Shown in pieces: positions 1-7,608 of a stretch of 26,211 nt of DNA (positions within the stretch are counted from its first letter, which is position 1; each line of letters starts with the position of its first letter). The notes below the pieces were generated by a model, which saw only the letters and a program-made list of their open reading frames with translations, was not told the DNA's origin and ran no database searches. The stretch comes from Bacteroidota bacterium (GTDB lineage Bacteria; Bacteroidota; Bacteroidia; Flavobacteriales; Weeksellaceae): NCBI GenBank assembly GCA_023433225.1, contig JAEZDQ010000215.1, positions 1-26,211 of the forward strand. The letters are read 5' to 3'. Both the position numbers and the translations under genes were made by a program.

Positions 1-337
1 CTGCAGAGCCGTCAAAACCTTTGGCTATTTCCCAAGGATGTCCATTGGACTTAAGTTTTGATTGGATATCCCGCGCCGTAAAATCAATGCCCAATGTGAT
101 TTCTTGAAAATAATCCCCGGCAAACTCTTTCCGGATGTATTTTCCCGCTTTTGAAATCTTCAAAACCACCTCGGCTTCATAATGAATCTCTGAGCTGAAA
201 GCAGGCATGTAAAAATCCCGTCTCGGTGAGAGCAAGGACGTATCGGGTTTCAGAAAAAAAACCGGATTTTCAGGAATTTCATTATTCAATTCTTTTGCAT
301 GTTCCGCATAGTTTCTTGCAATACAAATAATTTTCAT
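1..337 (-). CDS. Fumarylacetoacetate hydrolase family protein, N-terminal part (runs off window)
   Basis: The gene reads leftward from an ATG at 337 and is cut by the window edge, leaving 112 codons. The translation has the FAH-family (YcgM-like 2-keto-4-pentenoate hydratase/isomerase) pattern: PVFFLKPDTSL near residue 25, HYEAE near residue 52 supplying the Glu-x-Glu metal ligands, GIDFTARDIQ (family form GNDVTARD), and WEIAKGFDGSA at the edge (family form W..AKgfD). Family members hydrolyse or decarboxylate acylpyruvate-type compounds in the cytosol with a divalent metal; the substrate here cannot be read from the fragment. It is divergent from the FMN protein that follows. A TAnnTTTG element lies at 359-366 on the minus strand. 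Confidence 0.9.
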   Translation of the reverse strand, partial: MKIICIARNYAEHAKELNNEIPENPVFFLKPDTSLLSPRRDFYMPAFSSEIHYEAEVVLKISKAGKYIRKEFAGDYFQEITLGIDFTARDIQSKLKSNGHPWEIAKGFDGSA

Positions 338-358
338 GTGACTTTTCGGTATTTTCTT

Positions 359-366
359 CAAAAATA
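359..366 (-). promoter_or_regulatory. Candidate -7 promoter element for the FAH-family gene
   Basis: Read on the minus strand this is TATTTTTG, an exact match to the Bacteroidota -7 consensus TAnnTTTG, placed 21 bases before the ATG at 337. A TTTG lies 15 bases further upstream (382-385), closer than the usual spacing for the -33 element, so only the -7 part is well supported. Confidence 0.45.
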
Positions 367-456
367 GGCAATATTAATATACAAATTCTAATTGGACAAC
401 TTCAAAACCCTATCGTATAAAAAGGAATTAAATACGGTGGATTCGACTTTTATACT

Positions 457-464
457 TAAATTTG
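457..464 (+). promoter_or_regulatory. Candidate -7 promoter element for the FMN protein gene
   Basis: TAAATTTG matches TAnnTTTG exactly. Transcription would begin around 470, which puts the TTG at 466 at or before the RNA start and favours the ATG at 493 as the true start. No convincing TTG-type -33 element is visible upstream. Confidence 0.5.
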
Positions 465-492
465 TTTGCTGAAAGAATTCATTAAAAAAGAA

Positions 493-2037
493 ATGAAAGT
501 AAGGCAGATTTTTGGTTTGGTGTCTATCGTAATTATCCTTATTACCATAGGCATTTCCTTTTTTTGGAGCCCCATTTTGTGGTTATTTGTAATCATCATT
601 CCCGTGATTTTAATGGGGATTTTTGACATGGTACAGAAAAAACATGCCATCCGGCGAAATTTCCCCGTCGTCGGCCGCGCGCGTTACCTCTTGGAGAGCA
701 TTCGTCCGGAAATCATGCAGTATTTTGTGGAAACCGATACCGAAGGTCGGCCTTTGGACAGGGTAACCCGAAGCATGATTTACCAACGCGCTAAGAATGT
801 GACCGATACCGTTCCGTTTGGAACGCAAATGGATACTTACGAAGCCGGTTACGAATGGATGAACCATTCCATGTATGCCGGAAGAATGAAAGTAGATGAG
901 GATCCGCGTGTCATGATTGGAGGGGAACATTGTACCCAACCCTATTCTGCAAGTTTGCTGAACGTTTCGGCCATGAGTTACGGTTCCTTAAGCAAAAATG
1001 CGGTATTGGCTCTTAATGGAGGAGCCAAAATGGGTAGATTCGCCCACAATACAGGTGAGGGGGGAATCAGCCCTTACCATTTGGAAAAAGGCGGCGATTT
1101 GATTTGGCAGGTTGGAACCGGTTATTTTGGTTGCCGCGATGACCACGGAAAATTTTCACCTGAATTGTTCGAGAAGAATTCCAGGATTCCCAATGTGAAA
1201 ATGATCGAACTCAAAATTTCCCAAGGCGCAAAACCGGGTCACGGAGGAATTCTGCCGGCGAGTAAAAATACCGAAGAAATCGCTGCGATTCGCCATGTAA
1301 AACCGTTTACAAAAGTAGAATCACCCCCATCGCACTCCGCTTTCAAAGACCCGGAAGGATTGTTGAGGCTGTTGCACCAAATGCGGGAATTATCGGGAGG
1401 AAAACCCGTAGGATTCAAACTATGTATCGGCATTAAACAAGAATTCATAGACATTTGCGAAGCCATGGTACGTACAGGCCTGAAGCCCGATTTCATCACC
1501 ATAGACGGTGGAGAAGGTGGTACAGGAGCTGCGCCCGTGGAATTTTCAAATTCCCTCGGGATGCCCATGTTGGACGGATTGGCTTTTGCGGTCGATACAC
1601 TTCAGGGATATGGATTAAAAGAAGATATCAAAGTGATGGCATCCGGGAAAATCACCAGCAGTTTTCACATTGCACGCGCATTGGCAATCGGTGCAGACCT
1701 ATGTTGCAGCGCTCGTGCCATGATGTTGGCGATAGGTTGTATACAAGCTTTACAGTGCAATAAGAACACTTGCCCCACCGGGGTGGCTACTCAGGATAAA
1801 GAATTAATGAAAGGATTGGATGTGACCGATAAGACCGTACGGACTTATTTTTACCATAAGAATACGATGAAGAACTTTGCCGAATTGATTTCTGCGGCAG
1901 GGCTTATTCATCACAGTGAAATCGACCGCAGCTACATTAACCTCCGCGTAGCCATGAACCAGGTAATGCGCTATGACGAATTGTATCCGGAAGTAGAAGC
2001 GGGTTCATACCTCGACCGAATGAAAGTTCATTCTTAA
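493..2037 (+). CDS. FMN-binding glutamate synthase family protein, membrane-anchored
   Basis: A 514-residue protein with two hydrophobic segments at about residues 7-24 and 27-44, followed by a GltS_FMN (glutamate synthase central-C) domain. Visible hallmarks are GGEGGTGAAP (about 339-348, FMN phosphate loop) and Cys416, Cys422 and Cys427, whose 6 and 5 residue spacing equals that of the 3Fe-4S ligands of GltB, followed by CPTGVATQ. It lacks the amidotransferase domain of GltB, and no GltD partner is nearby, so ammonia or glutamine dependence is unclear; the family name is safe but the reaction is not. An in-frame TTG at 466 would add nine residues, but the promoter at 457-464 argues for the ATG at 493. 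The aldehyde dehydrogenase gene starts 9 bases after its stop, suggesting one transcript. Confidence 0.9.
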   Translation: MKVRQIFGLVSIVIILITIGISFFWSPILWLFVIIIPVILMGIFDMVQKKHAIRRNFPVVGRARYLLESIRPEIMQYFVETDTEGRPLDRVTRSMIYQRAKNVTDTVPFGTQMDTYEAGYEWMNHSMYAGRMKVDEDPRVMIGGEHCTQPYSASLLNVSAMSYGSLSKNAVLALNGGAKMGRFAHNTGEGGISPYHLEKGGDLIWQVGTGYFGCRDDHGKFSPELFEKNSRIPNVKMIELKISQGAKPGHGGILPASKNTEEIAAIRHVKPFTKVESPPSHSAFKDPEGLLRLLHQMRELSGGKPVGFKLCIGIKQEFIDICEAMVRTGLKPDFITIDGGEGGTGAAPVEFSNSLGMPMLDGLAFAVDTLQGYGLKEDIKVMASGKITSSFHIARALAIGADLCCSARAMMLAIGCIQALQCNKNTCPTGVATQDKELMKGLDVTDKTVRTYFYHKNTMKNFAELISAAGLIHHSEIDRSYINLRVAMNQVMRYDELYPEVEAGSYLDRMKVHS

Positions 2038-2046
2038 TTCAATAAA

Positions 2047-3363
2047 ATGCCCGAAAATATTTCCATCGAAGAAGCAATTCAAAAAGTGGAACTTGCGCAA
2101 CAGGTTTTTCAACAGCTTAACCTGCAACAAAGCAAACGCCCGATTGATAAGATATTAAAAATCGGGGAAATATTATTGGATAATAAAGAAAAGTACGCTC
2201 GAATCATTACATCGGAAATGGGTAAACCCGTTTTCGAAGCGGTTGCTGAAATCGAAAAATCAGCTTTGAATTGTGAATTCTACGCTGAAAACATTTCCTC
2301 GTTTTTAAAAGACCGAAATTATGAGACCGAACGCTATAAAGCCATTGTAAGGTATGAACCTTTGGGTGTGATTTTGGGCGTGATGCCTTGGAATTTTCCT
2401 TTTTGGCAGGTATTCCGGTTTGCCGTTCCGACTATTTTGGCGGGCAATACGGTAGTGGTCAAACACGCCAGCAATGTGCCGGAGTCTGCTCAATTGATTG
2501 AAGAAATTTTCTTAGCTGCCGGATTTGAAAAAGGCATTTACCAGAACCTTTCGTTGGACAGTAAACTGATTCCCCAAATCATCGAGCATCCGGCTATCAA
2601 AGCGGTTTCGCTTACCGGGAGCGAAAAAGCCGGCTCATCGGTGGCTTCGGTTGCGGGAAAGGAAATCAAAAAATCGGTGTTGGAACTCGGCGGCAGCAAT
2701 GCTTTCATCATCATGGATGATGCCGATTTGGATAAAATCATCAACATCGCGGTCAATGCCCGTTACCGGAATGCAGGGCAGAGTTGTATAGCGGCCAAAA
2801 GATTTTTGGTTCAGGAAGGGATTTACGAAAAATTCCTCGAAGGGTTTACCCAAAAAGTAAAAGCATTGAAAGTCGGAGACCCTTTTGACGAAGAAACTCA
2901 AATCGGCCCGCTGGCCAGAGTGGATCTGGCGGAAGAAGCGGAAAAACAAGTAAAAGAATCGATTGAATTGGGTGCGAAACTCATCTTAGGCGGAAAACGC
3001 GAAGGTGCTTATTATTATCCTACAATTCTTACGGATGTAACGGAAGAAATGCCTGTTTTCAAAGAGGAAACCTTTGCGCCGGTGGCGGTAATCCGTCAAT
3101 TCAAAACATTTAAAGAAGCGGTTACATTGAGTAATTTAACTTCCTTTGGGTTAGGTGTTTCCATTTGTACATCAAACGTTGAGGAATATGCAAACCAAGT
3201 CCATTTATTTGAAGAAGGCGCGGTATTTTTCAATGAATTGGTTCGTTCCGACCCGAAGCTGCCTTTTGGCGGCGTGAAAAAATCCGGGTTTGGAAGAGAA
3301 CTTTCAAAGGACGGAATCCGTGAATTTACAAATGTAAAAACCATCTTCTTTTCCCAACTTTGA
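2047..3363 (+). CDS. NAD(P)-dependent aldehyde dehydrogenase, succinate-semialdehyde dehydrogenase-like
   Basis: A 438-residue ALDH superfamily enzyme that oxidises an aldehyde to its acid in the cytosol. Key residues are visible: PWNFPFW with Asn115, the cofactor-binding LTGSEKAG at about 189-196, ELGG with general base Glu213, and GQSC with catalytic Cys247; PFGGVKKSGFGRE closes the fold. Length and motifs resemble the short succinate-semialdehyde dehydrogenases (GabD/Sad type), slightly shorter than the usual 450-460. It follows the glutamate-synthase-like gene by 9 bases and is followed 3 bases later by an exported protein, so the three are probably cotranscribed. A role in GABA or succinate-semialdehyde turnover is an inference from similarity and from the glutamate-type neighbour; other aldehydes remain possible. 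Confidence 0.9.
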   Translation: MPENISIEEAIQKVELAQQVFQQLNLQQSKRPIDKILKIGEILLDNKEKYARIITSEMGKPVFEAVAEIEKSALNCEFYAENISSFLKDRNYETERYKAIVRYEPLGVILGVMPWNFPFWQVFRFAVPTILAGNTVVVKHASNVPESAQLIEEIFLAAGFEKGIYQNLSLDSKLIPQIIEHPAIKAVSLTGSEKAGSSVASVAGKEIKKSVLELGGSNAFIIMDDADLDKIINIAVNARYRNAGQSCIAAKRFLVQEGIYEKFLEGFTQKVKALKVGDPFDEETQIGPLARVDLAEEAEKQVKESIELGAKLILGGKREGAYYYPTILTDVTEEMPVFKEETFAPVAVIRQFKTFKEAVTLSNLTSFGLGVSICTSNVEEYANQVHLFEEGAVFFNELVRSDPKLPFGGVKKSGFGRELSKDGIREFTNVKTIFFSQL

Positions 3364-3366
3364 TTG

Positions 3367-3975
3367 ATGCTGAAAAGTTTAATAATAGCACTTATTTTTC
3401 TTGCGGCCATCCCGGCTTCCGCCCAATATAGTTCTGCGCAAATAGATTCCTTGGTTTTGGAATTAAAGAAAAATACCATCATCGACAGAAATGATACGGA
3501 AGTAATCAGCATTTTGAACAGGCTTTACGACGAAATACTTCAGTCCGACAAAGGAGAATTAGAGCCGGAAACTCCGGAAATTTTAAATAGTTTTTTACAA
3601 AATAATGGTTCAAAAAATTCCCATATATTAGCCTTGTTTCTAATTTATCAGGATTATTTCACCCAATTGATTCACAATGACATAAGTGAAAGCCCGGATT
3701 ATCAATTGTTATTGATTCTAAAACTGGAAGCGGAAATTAAAAACCTATATGATGAAATTCCCGTTATAATATATGTTTACAAAGCAGAAGCTTATGAAAC
3801 AAAAGGATTAAGAAACGAAGCGAGAACCGTTCTTCAAGAAGGTTTGAAGAAGTACTCAAATTCTATTCCATTGAAAGTATATACTTATCTATACGAAAAT
3901 GAAGCCCAACAAAAAGAGGATTTGGTAAATCACCATTCCGAACATTGGATGGTCAAGCAATTTGGCATACGGTAG
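3367..3975 (+). CDS. Exported protein of unknown function
   Basis: A 202-residue protein that I do not recognise. It begins with a clear signal peptide (charged MLK, a hydrophobic stretch at about 5-17, then PASAQ, cleavage expected after the second Ala). The mature part is acidic, mostly helical in character, and its C-terminal half (from about residue 135: KAEAYETKGLRNEA, then a second Leu/Tyr-rich helix pair) looks like a single degenerate TPR-type helix pair. An in-frame TTG immediately precedes the ATG at 3367; the ATG is preferred. It starts 3 bases after the dehydrogenase stop and so probably shares that transcript. A periplasmic protein-interaction role would fit, but nothing establishes it. 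Confidence 0.75.
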   Translation: MLKSLIIALIFLAAIPASAQYSSAQIDSLVLELKKNTIIDRNDTEVISILNRLYDEILQSDKGELEPETPEILNSFLQNNGSKNSHILALFLIYQDYFTQLIHNDISESPDYQLLLILKLEAEIKNLYDEIPVIIYVYKAEAYETKGLRNEARTVLQEGLKKYSNSIPLKVYTYLYENEAQQKEDLVNHHSEHWMVKQFGIR

Positions 3976-4010
3976 GAAACATATATCAGCATAGCAATTT
4001 TATTGTATTT

Positions 4011-4033
4011 TTATTATTTTTAAAAAATAATAA
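4011..4033. other. AT-only inverted repeat upstream of the FAD oxidoreductase
   Basis: TTATTATTTTT is followed directly by AAAAAATAATAA, an almost perfect palindrome of A and T only, ending 5 bases before the ATG at 4039. It could be a weak hairpin that ends the upstream transcript, an AT-rich upstream element, or chance in an AT-rich spacer. Confidence 0.35.
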
Positions 4034-4038
4034 CATTT

Positions 4039-5244
4039 ATGGATTTACATTCCGGTTTGCCCTTTTGGTTGGTCAAGAACCCTTTATACAACCATTTTAA
4101 TCCATTAAGAGAGAATTACCAAACAGAAGTCGCCATCATCGGTTCCGGGATTACGGGCGCATTGGTTGCTCATGAACTTTGTAAAGCAGGTATTCCCTGC
4201 GCTGTTTTTGATAAAAGAACCGTCGCCAACGGGAGTACTGCTGCCAGCACATCCCAATTGCAATATGAAATCGATGTGCCACTTTCCAAAATGGTGAAAA
4301 TGGTTGGAGAGGAGAAGGCAGTCAATGCATACCATGCCAGTTTAAAGTCAATCAAAGACATAGAGAAAATATTGAAAGAAGCTAAAGTGGATGCCGATTT
4401 CCGAAATGTTTCCAGTCTTTGGCTGGCTTCCAACAAAAAGGATTTAAAGCTTCTGGATAACGAATTTGAAATCCGTCGTAAACACCAAATCCCGGTTGAA
4501 TATTTAGATGCGTCGGCATTGTTAAAAAAACATAATATAGAGGGCCATGGTGCTTTGAAAAACGGGAAAGCCGCACAAATGGATGCTTACACTGCGGCCA
4601 CCGGGTTATTGGATTTCCATTTGAACAAGAAAGAATTGGATTTGTTTTCGCCAGTTGAAATCATAAATTGGAAAGAGCAGAAAAACGGTTATGAATTGCT
4701 TACGAAAGAAGGTAAAAAAATAAAATGTAAATTCCTCGTTATTGCTGCCGGGTTTGAAGCCGGACAATTTCTCCCAAAACAAGTGATGAACTTGGTTTCC
4801 ACTTATGCTTTGGTTTCTAAACCCGTCGATGAGTCTCAATTGTGGCCGGAAAAAAGTTTGATATGGGAAACCAAAGAAAGGTATTTCTACATGCGTACGA
4901 CCAGTGATAACAGAATGATGATAGGAGGGGAGGACGAAGTTTTCCAAGACCCGGTGAGGCGCGATAATTTGCTGCGTAAAAAAATCAAAAAACTGGAAAA
5001 ACAATTTGGGAAAATCTATCCGGAAATCCCGTTCGAAACCGATATGGCCTGGTGCGGAACATTCAGCACCACCGAAGACGGATTGCCCTACATCGGTCAT
5101 TGGCCGGGAAAAGATCGAATGTTCTTCGCATTGGGTTACGGTGGAAACGGGATAACGTTCAGTACCATTGCTGCGCAAATCATTCGAAATATTCTCCTTG
5201 GAATTAAGGACGAAAGAACGGAAATATTTGGTTTTAATCGATAA
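4039..5244 (+). CDS. FAD-dependent oxidoreductase (DAO / glycine oxidase-like family)
   Basis: A 401-residue flavoprotein of the D-amino-acid oxidase (DadA/OrdL/PuuB-like) superfamily. The N-terminal Rossmann motif VAIIGSGITGALVAHEL at about 31-47 binds the FAD adenylate, followed by VFDKR with the acidic residue that binds ribose. The C-terminal FAD-closing segment is also present: STTEDGLPYIG (about 348-358) and FALGYGGNGITFS (about 366-378). Such enzymes oxidise the carbon-nitrogen bond of secondary or primary amines and amino acids; the substrate is not readable. About 25 residues precede the Rossmann strand, a common extension in OrdL-like proteins. It lies 63 bases after the exported protein gene and may have its own promoter, though no TAnnTTTG match is seen. 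Confidence 0.88.
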   Translation: MDLHSGLPFWLVKNPLYNHFNPLRENYQTEVAIIGSGITGALVAHELCKAGIPCAVFDKRTVANGSTAASTSQLQYEIDVPLSKMVKMVGEEKAVNAYHASLKSIKDIEKILKEAKVDADFRNVSSLWLASNKKDLKLLDNEFEIRRKHQIPVEYLDASALLKKHNIEGHGALKNGKAAQMDAYTAATGLLDFHLNKKELDLFSPVEIINWKEQKNGYELLTKEGKKIKCKFLVIAAGFEAGQFLPKQVMNLVSTYALVSKPVDESQLWPEKSLIWETKERYFYMRTTSDNRMMIGGEDEVFQDPVRRDNLLRKKIKKLEKQFGKIYPEIPFETDMAWCGTFSTTEDGLPYIGHWPGKDRMFFALGYGGNGITFSTIAAQIIRNILLGIKDERTEIFGFNR

Positions 5245-5277
5245 AAAATTCCCCACATCATAATTGAAATGAGGAAT
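5243..5277 (-). terminator. Candidate terminator between convergent genes
   Basis: ATTCC at 5248-5252 pairs with GGAAT at 5273-5277, with a few more interrupted pairs inside. Read on the minus strand the stem is followed by six T (5243-5248), so it best fits as the end of the ECF cassette 1 transcript; in the plus direction there is no T run. The stem is short. Confidence 0.35.
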
Positions 5278-5285
5278 CCGGGTAT

Positions 5286-6008
5286 TTAACAAAACAATTG
5301 AGGTTTACATTTTACTAAGGTTTCCCGAGCCCGAATTTTCACATCGATTTGTTCCGCTTTGCCTTTGTAAAGAATATCACCCGAGCCGGCGGAAACTGCC
5401 GTGATTTTTTCGTCTGCATGGATTTTAATATTTCCCGAGCCGGAATTGCTGATTTTCACATTTTTGGATTTCAACTCAGCAGCCTCTATATCGCCCGAGC
5501 CGGAAATACCGGCTTCGAAATTGGCGGTTTCACCGGCCAATTCTATGTTGCCCGAACCCGAAATCGCCGCTTTTACCTGTTGTGCCTCTGCATTCGCTTT
5601 GATATTTCCTGAACCGCTCAAAGCGACTTTGAATTGGGGAACTTTATGGACGCCTTCCGAAAGGATGTTTCCGGAACCCGACAAACCAATTCCCTTTAGA
5701 TTCTGTGCATTTACATAGACATTCACTTTTTTATAATTTCGGAAACTGAATCCTTTTTTATGCCGGATGACCAAAGTATTGTTCTCGACTTCCACTTCAA
5801 TGTTTTTCAATACATCGGATTGGCCTTCGAGGATGATTTTCCCGTCCTGTGGAGAATCCCGGATAAAGACATCAAATGCACCGGCAGATTCGATTTCATT
5901 GAAACTTCTGTCCGTGTTGCGCGTTTCTTTGATGATGTTCCCGTTGGCATCCTGCGCGCAGGAATTGACCAGCATCAGCGTTGATAAAATTAATAAGAAT
6001 GTTTTCAT
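5286..6008 (-). CDS. GIN-domain (DUF2807) exported beta-solenoid protein, frameshifted C-terminus
   Basis: A 240-residue protein with a lipoprotein-like signal (LVNSC, Cys17) and a DUF2807 'putative auto-transporter adhesin head GIN' domain. The hallmark is a ladder of SGSGN/SGSGD turns at residues 110, 131, 150, 169, 189 and a variant AGSGD at 207, one per roughly 18-21 residues, as expected for rungs of a beta-solenoid. The normal ending is lost: after VKI (residue 225) the present frame reads RARETLVKCK and 15 residues to the stop, whereas adding one T near 5334 gives SGSGNLSKM and a stop at 5305-5307, i.e. one more rung. It is the last gene of the ECF cassette, 14 bases after the solenoid protein upstream. 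Function in the family is undefined; a surface or periplasmic structural or ligand-binding role is inference. Confidence 0.85.
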   Translation of the reverse strand: MKTFLLILSTLMLVNSCAQDANGNIIKETRNTDRSFNEIESAGAFDVFIRDSPQDGKIILEGQSDVLKNIEVEVENNTLVIRHKKGFSFRNYKKVNVYVNAQNLKGIGLSGSGNILSEGVHKVPQFKVALSGSGNIKANAEAQQVKAAISGSGNIELAGETANFEAGISGSGDIEAAELKSKNVKISNSGSGNIKIHADEKITAVSAGSGDILYKGKAEQIDVKIRARETLVKCKPQLFC

Positions 6009-6022
6009 TTTTGAGTATTTAA

Positions 6023-7069
6023 TTATTGAACAAAATTGATTTTTGCGCTGCCGTATGACATATTGATGGCGATGGAGCCGGAAGCGTTCGAAGTTTTTCC
6101 TTCGTAATATGAGGAAGTACTTTTCTCTATTTTTTTGGCCATTTGAACGTTGGAAGGATAAATAAGTTTACCGTATTTCATGTTGGCGGTAACGGAATAT
6201 CCGGCCGCAGCTTCTATTCCTACATTCAACGAAGCATAATCCGAGTCAACGATTAATTTTTCAAAACCCTGTTGGATCCGTTTGATCGAGAGCGTTCCGT
6301 AATCACCTGAAGCCACCAGAGAATGCGTCAAAGTTCCGAGTTTAATGTTGGTGTAATCCGCAACGGAGGAGACTTTGTCTACTTTAGTTATATTGAGGTT
6401 TCCATAATCCATCTGATTGATCAGGTCGTTGATGTGACCCAAGTTCACATCCGTATAATCTACGTTCAGGCGGAGAACTTCGGCGCGGGTCAACTCCAAT
6501 TTGCTGTACGCGGCATCGATTTGGGCTGCTTTTACATAATCAATTTTGGCATTGGTCACATAAGCAAGCCGAAGATAATTGATGGGATTATGCAGTTTAC
6601 CGAAAGTCAGGTTACCGTATTTCAGGTCAATGTTCAGGTTTCCTTTGGTCTCGTCAAGAAACAGATTTCCGTAACGGTTTTCGATGTTTATATTGTTGGT
6701 TTTCGGAAGCCTGACCGTGTAATGAATGGATATATTAGTTTTATTGATTCCTTTCACATCGGCCACGTGGGTGGTGGCCGTGACGGATGAAGCGGTACCG
6801 TTGAATGCGACCGATATACCGTCAAAACGTTTTTTCACCGCTTTGGAATCGCGTCCATCCACCTTGATTTCCACACGGATTTCGATTAGGTTTTTATCCC
6901 AAGTCGTCATGGTTACATTTCCGTATTTATTATTGATGCTGAATTGTGCATTGGAATCTACTTGAAAGGATTTTTCAATCACTTTGATTTCTTCGGTAAA
7001 ATGAGGTTCGGATGCCTGTGTGGTAATTATCAGAACCAGAACCGTCAATAGGCTAAAATAGGTTTTCAT
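6023..7069 (-). CDS. DUF4097-like exported protein with Tyr-Gly beta-solenoid repeats
   Basis: A 348-residue protein with a signal peptide (residues 1-19, ending TTQA) and a long all-beta body. I count eleven copies of a short rung centred on Tyr: KYGNVTM, RYGNLFL, KYGNLTF, AYSKLEL, DYTDVNL, DYGNLNI, DYTNIKL, DYGTLSI, DYASLNV, KYGKLIY and SYGSAKI, roughly every 20 residues, which suggests a right-handed beta-solenoid like DUF4097/polymer-forming families. The start at 7069 is chosen because it begins exactly at the signal peptide; an upstream in-frame start at 7102 would lie deep in the previous gene. Its first 17 bases overlap the end of the anti-sigma-like gene, so translation is probably coupled. 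Role unknown; exported and controlled with the ECF sigma factor. Confidence 0.8.
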   Translation of the reverse strand: MKTYFSLLTVLVLIITTQASEPHFTEEIKVIEKSFQVDSNAQFSINNKYGNVTMTTWDKNLIEIRVEIKVDGRDSKAVKKRFDGISVAFNGTASSVTATTHVADVKGINKTNISIHYTVRLPKTNNINIENRYGNLFLDETKGNLNIDLKYGNLTFGKLHNPINYLRLAYVTNAKIDYVKAAQIDAAYSKLELTRAEVLRLNVDYTDVNLGHINDLINQMDYGNLNITKVDKVSSVADYTNIKLGTLTHSLVASGDYGTLSIKRIQQGFEKLIVDSDYASLNVGIEAAAGYSVTANMKYGKLIYPSNVQMAKKIEKSTSSYYEGKTSNASGSIAINMSYGSAKINFVQ

Positions 7070-7607
7070 CTGTTGTGTTTTTAATTTCTTGTTTGAATTC
7101 AATTTGGTTCAATACCGATTCCAGAACTTCGATTTGGAGTTGAAGGTTCATCATCACCGATTTGATTACTTGCGGGTTGCCGCCGCTTTGTTTCAAGTCG
7201 GCCAAGAGCTGTATATAACTTTTTTGCAATAAATCCAATTCATGGAGCGAATCTTCGATAAGAACTTTGTTTTCCGGATTTTTAAGTGATTTGACCTCTT
7301 TTACTTTTTCACTCACCACGAAAGCAAAATAATTTTCCGCTTCCCCAAGCTCGGGTGAATATTCCGCCAAATCCAATTTCTCTCCTGTTGGCTCAGATTG
7401 GAATTCCAAGGCGAAATACACGGCCAACATCAAGGCTGGAACCAATACCGCAGCAACTTTCCAATGATCCAACCTGAATTTTATCCGTTCTTTATTCTTA
7501 TTTAATTTTCGCAAAAACCTTTCTTCATGGCCCAAAGGCAATTCAAATTCGTCTTGGAATTCAGGTTTGCTTTTTTCAAAAAAATCTTTCCATTTATCTT
7601 CCATCAT
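7053..7607 (-). CDS. Anti-sigma-like membrane protein paired with the ECF sigma factor
   Basis: A 184-residue protein with one membrane-spanning segment at about 50-68 (between WK and FALEFQ), a short charged cytoplasmic N-terminus containing FELPLGHEERFLRKL, and a helical, charged C-terminal part expected outside the inner membrane. There is no zinc-binding HxxxCxxC motif, so it is not a ZAS-type anti-sigma factor. The pattern (short N-terminus, single TM, helical periplasmic part, gene starting one base after the sigma stop) is common for sigma partners in Bacteroidota. Anti-sigma activity is inferred from this arrangement. Two adjacent ATG codons (7607 and 7604) make the exact start uncertain by one residue. 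Confidence 0.7.
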   Translation of the reverse strand: MMEDKWKDFFEKSKPEFQDEFELPLGHEERFLRKLNKNKERIKFRLDHWKVAAVLVPALMLAVYFALEFQSEPTGEKLDLAEYSPELGEAENYFAFVVSEKVKEVKSLKNPENKVLIEDSLHELDLLQKSYIQLLADLKQSGGNPQVIKSVMMNLQLQIEVLESVLNQIEFKQEIKNTTDENLF

Positions 7608-7608
7608 T

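Noticed and set aside
4606..5292. Minus-strand open frame of 228 codons
   Set aside because: It lies opposite the FAD oxidoreductase, whose Rossmann and C-terminal FAD motifs are intact; the antisense product is rich in Phe, His and Ser without a pattern.
5349..5718. Plus-strand open frames rich in Pro and Glu opposite the GIN gene
   Set aside because: They are antisense shadows created by the repeated Ser-Gly codons.
5300..5720. Repeated CCCGAGCCGGAAAT-like units about every 57-60 bases, looking like a CRISPR or tandem DNA repeat
   Set aside because: They are the codons of the SGSGN turns in the GIN-domain protein; spacing follows the protein repeat, copies diverge at the DNA level, and the frame is open.
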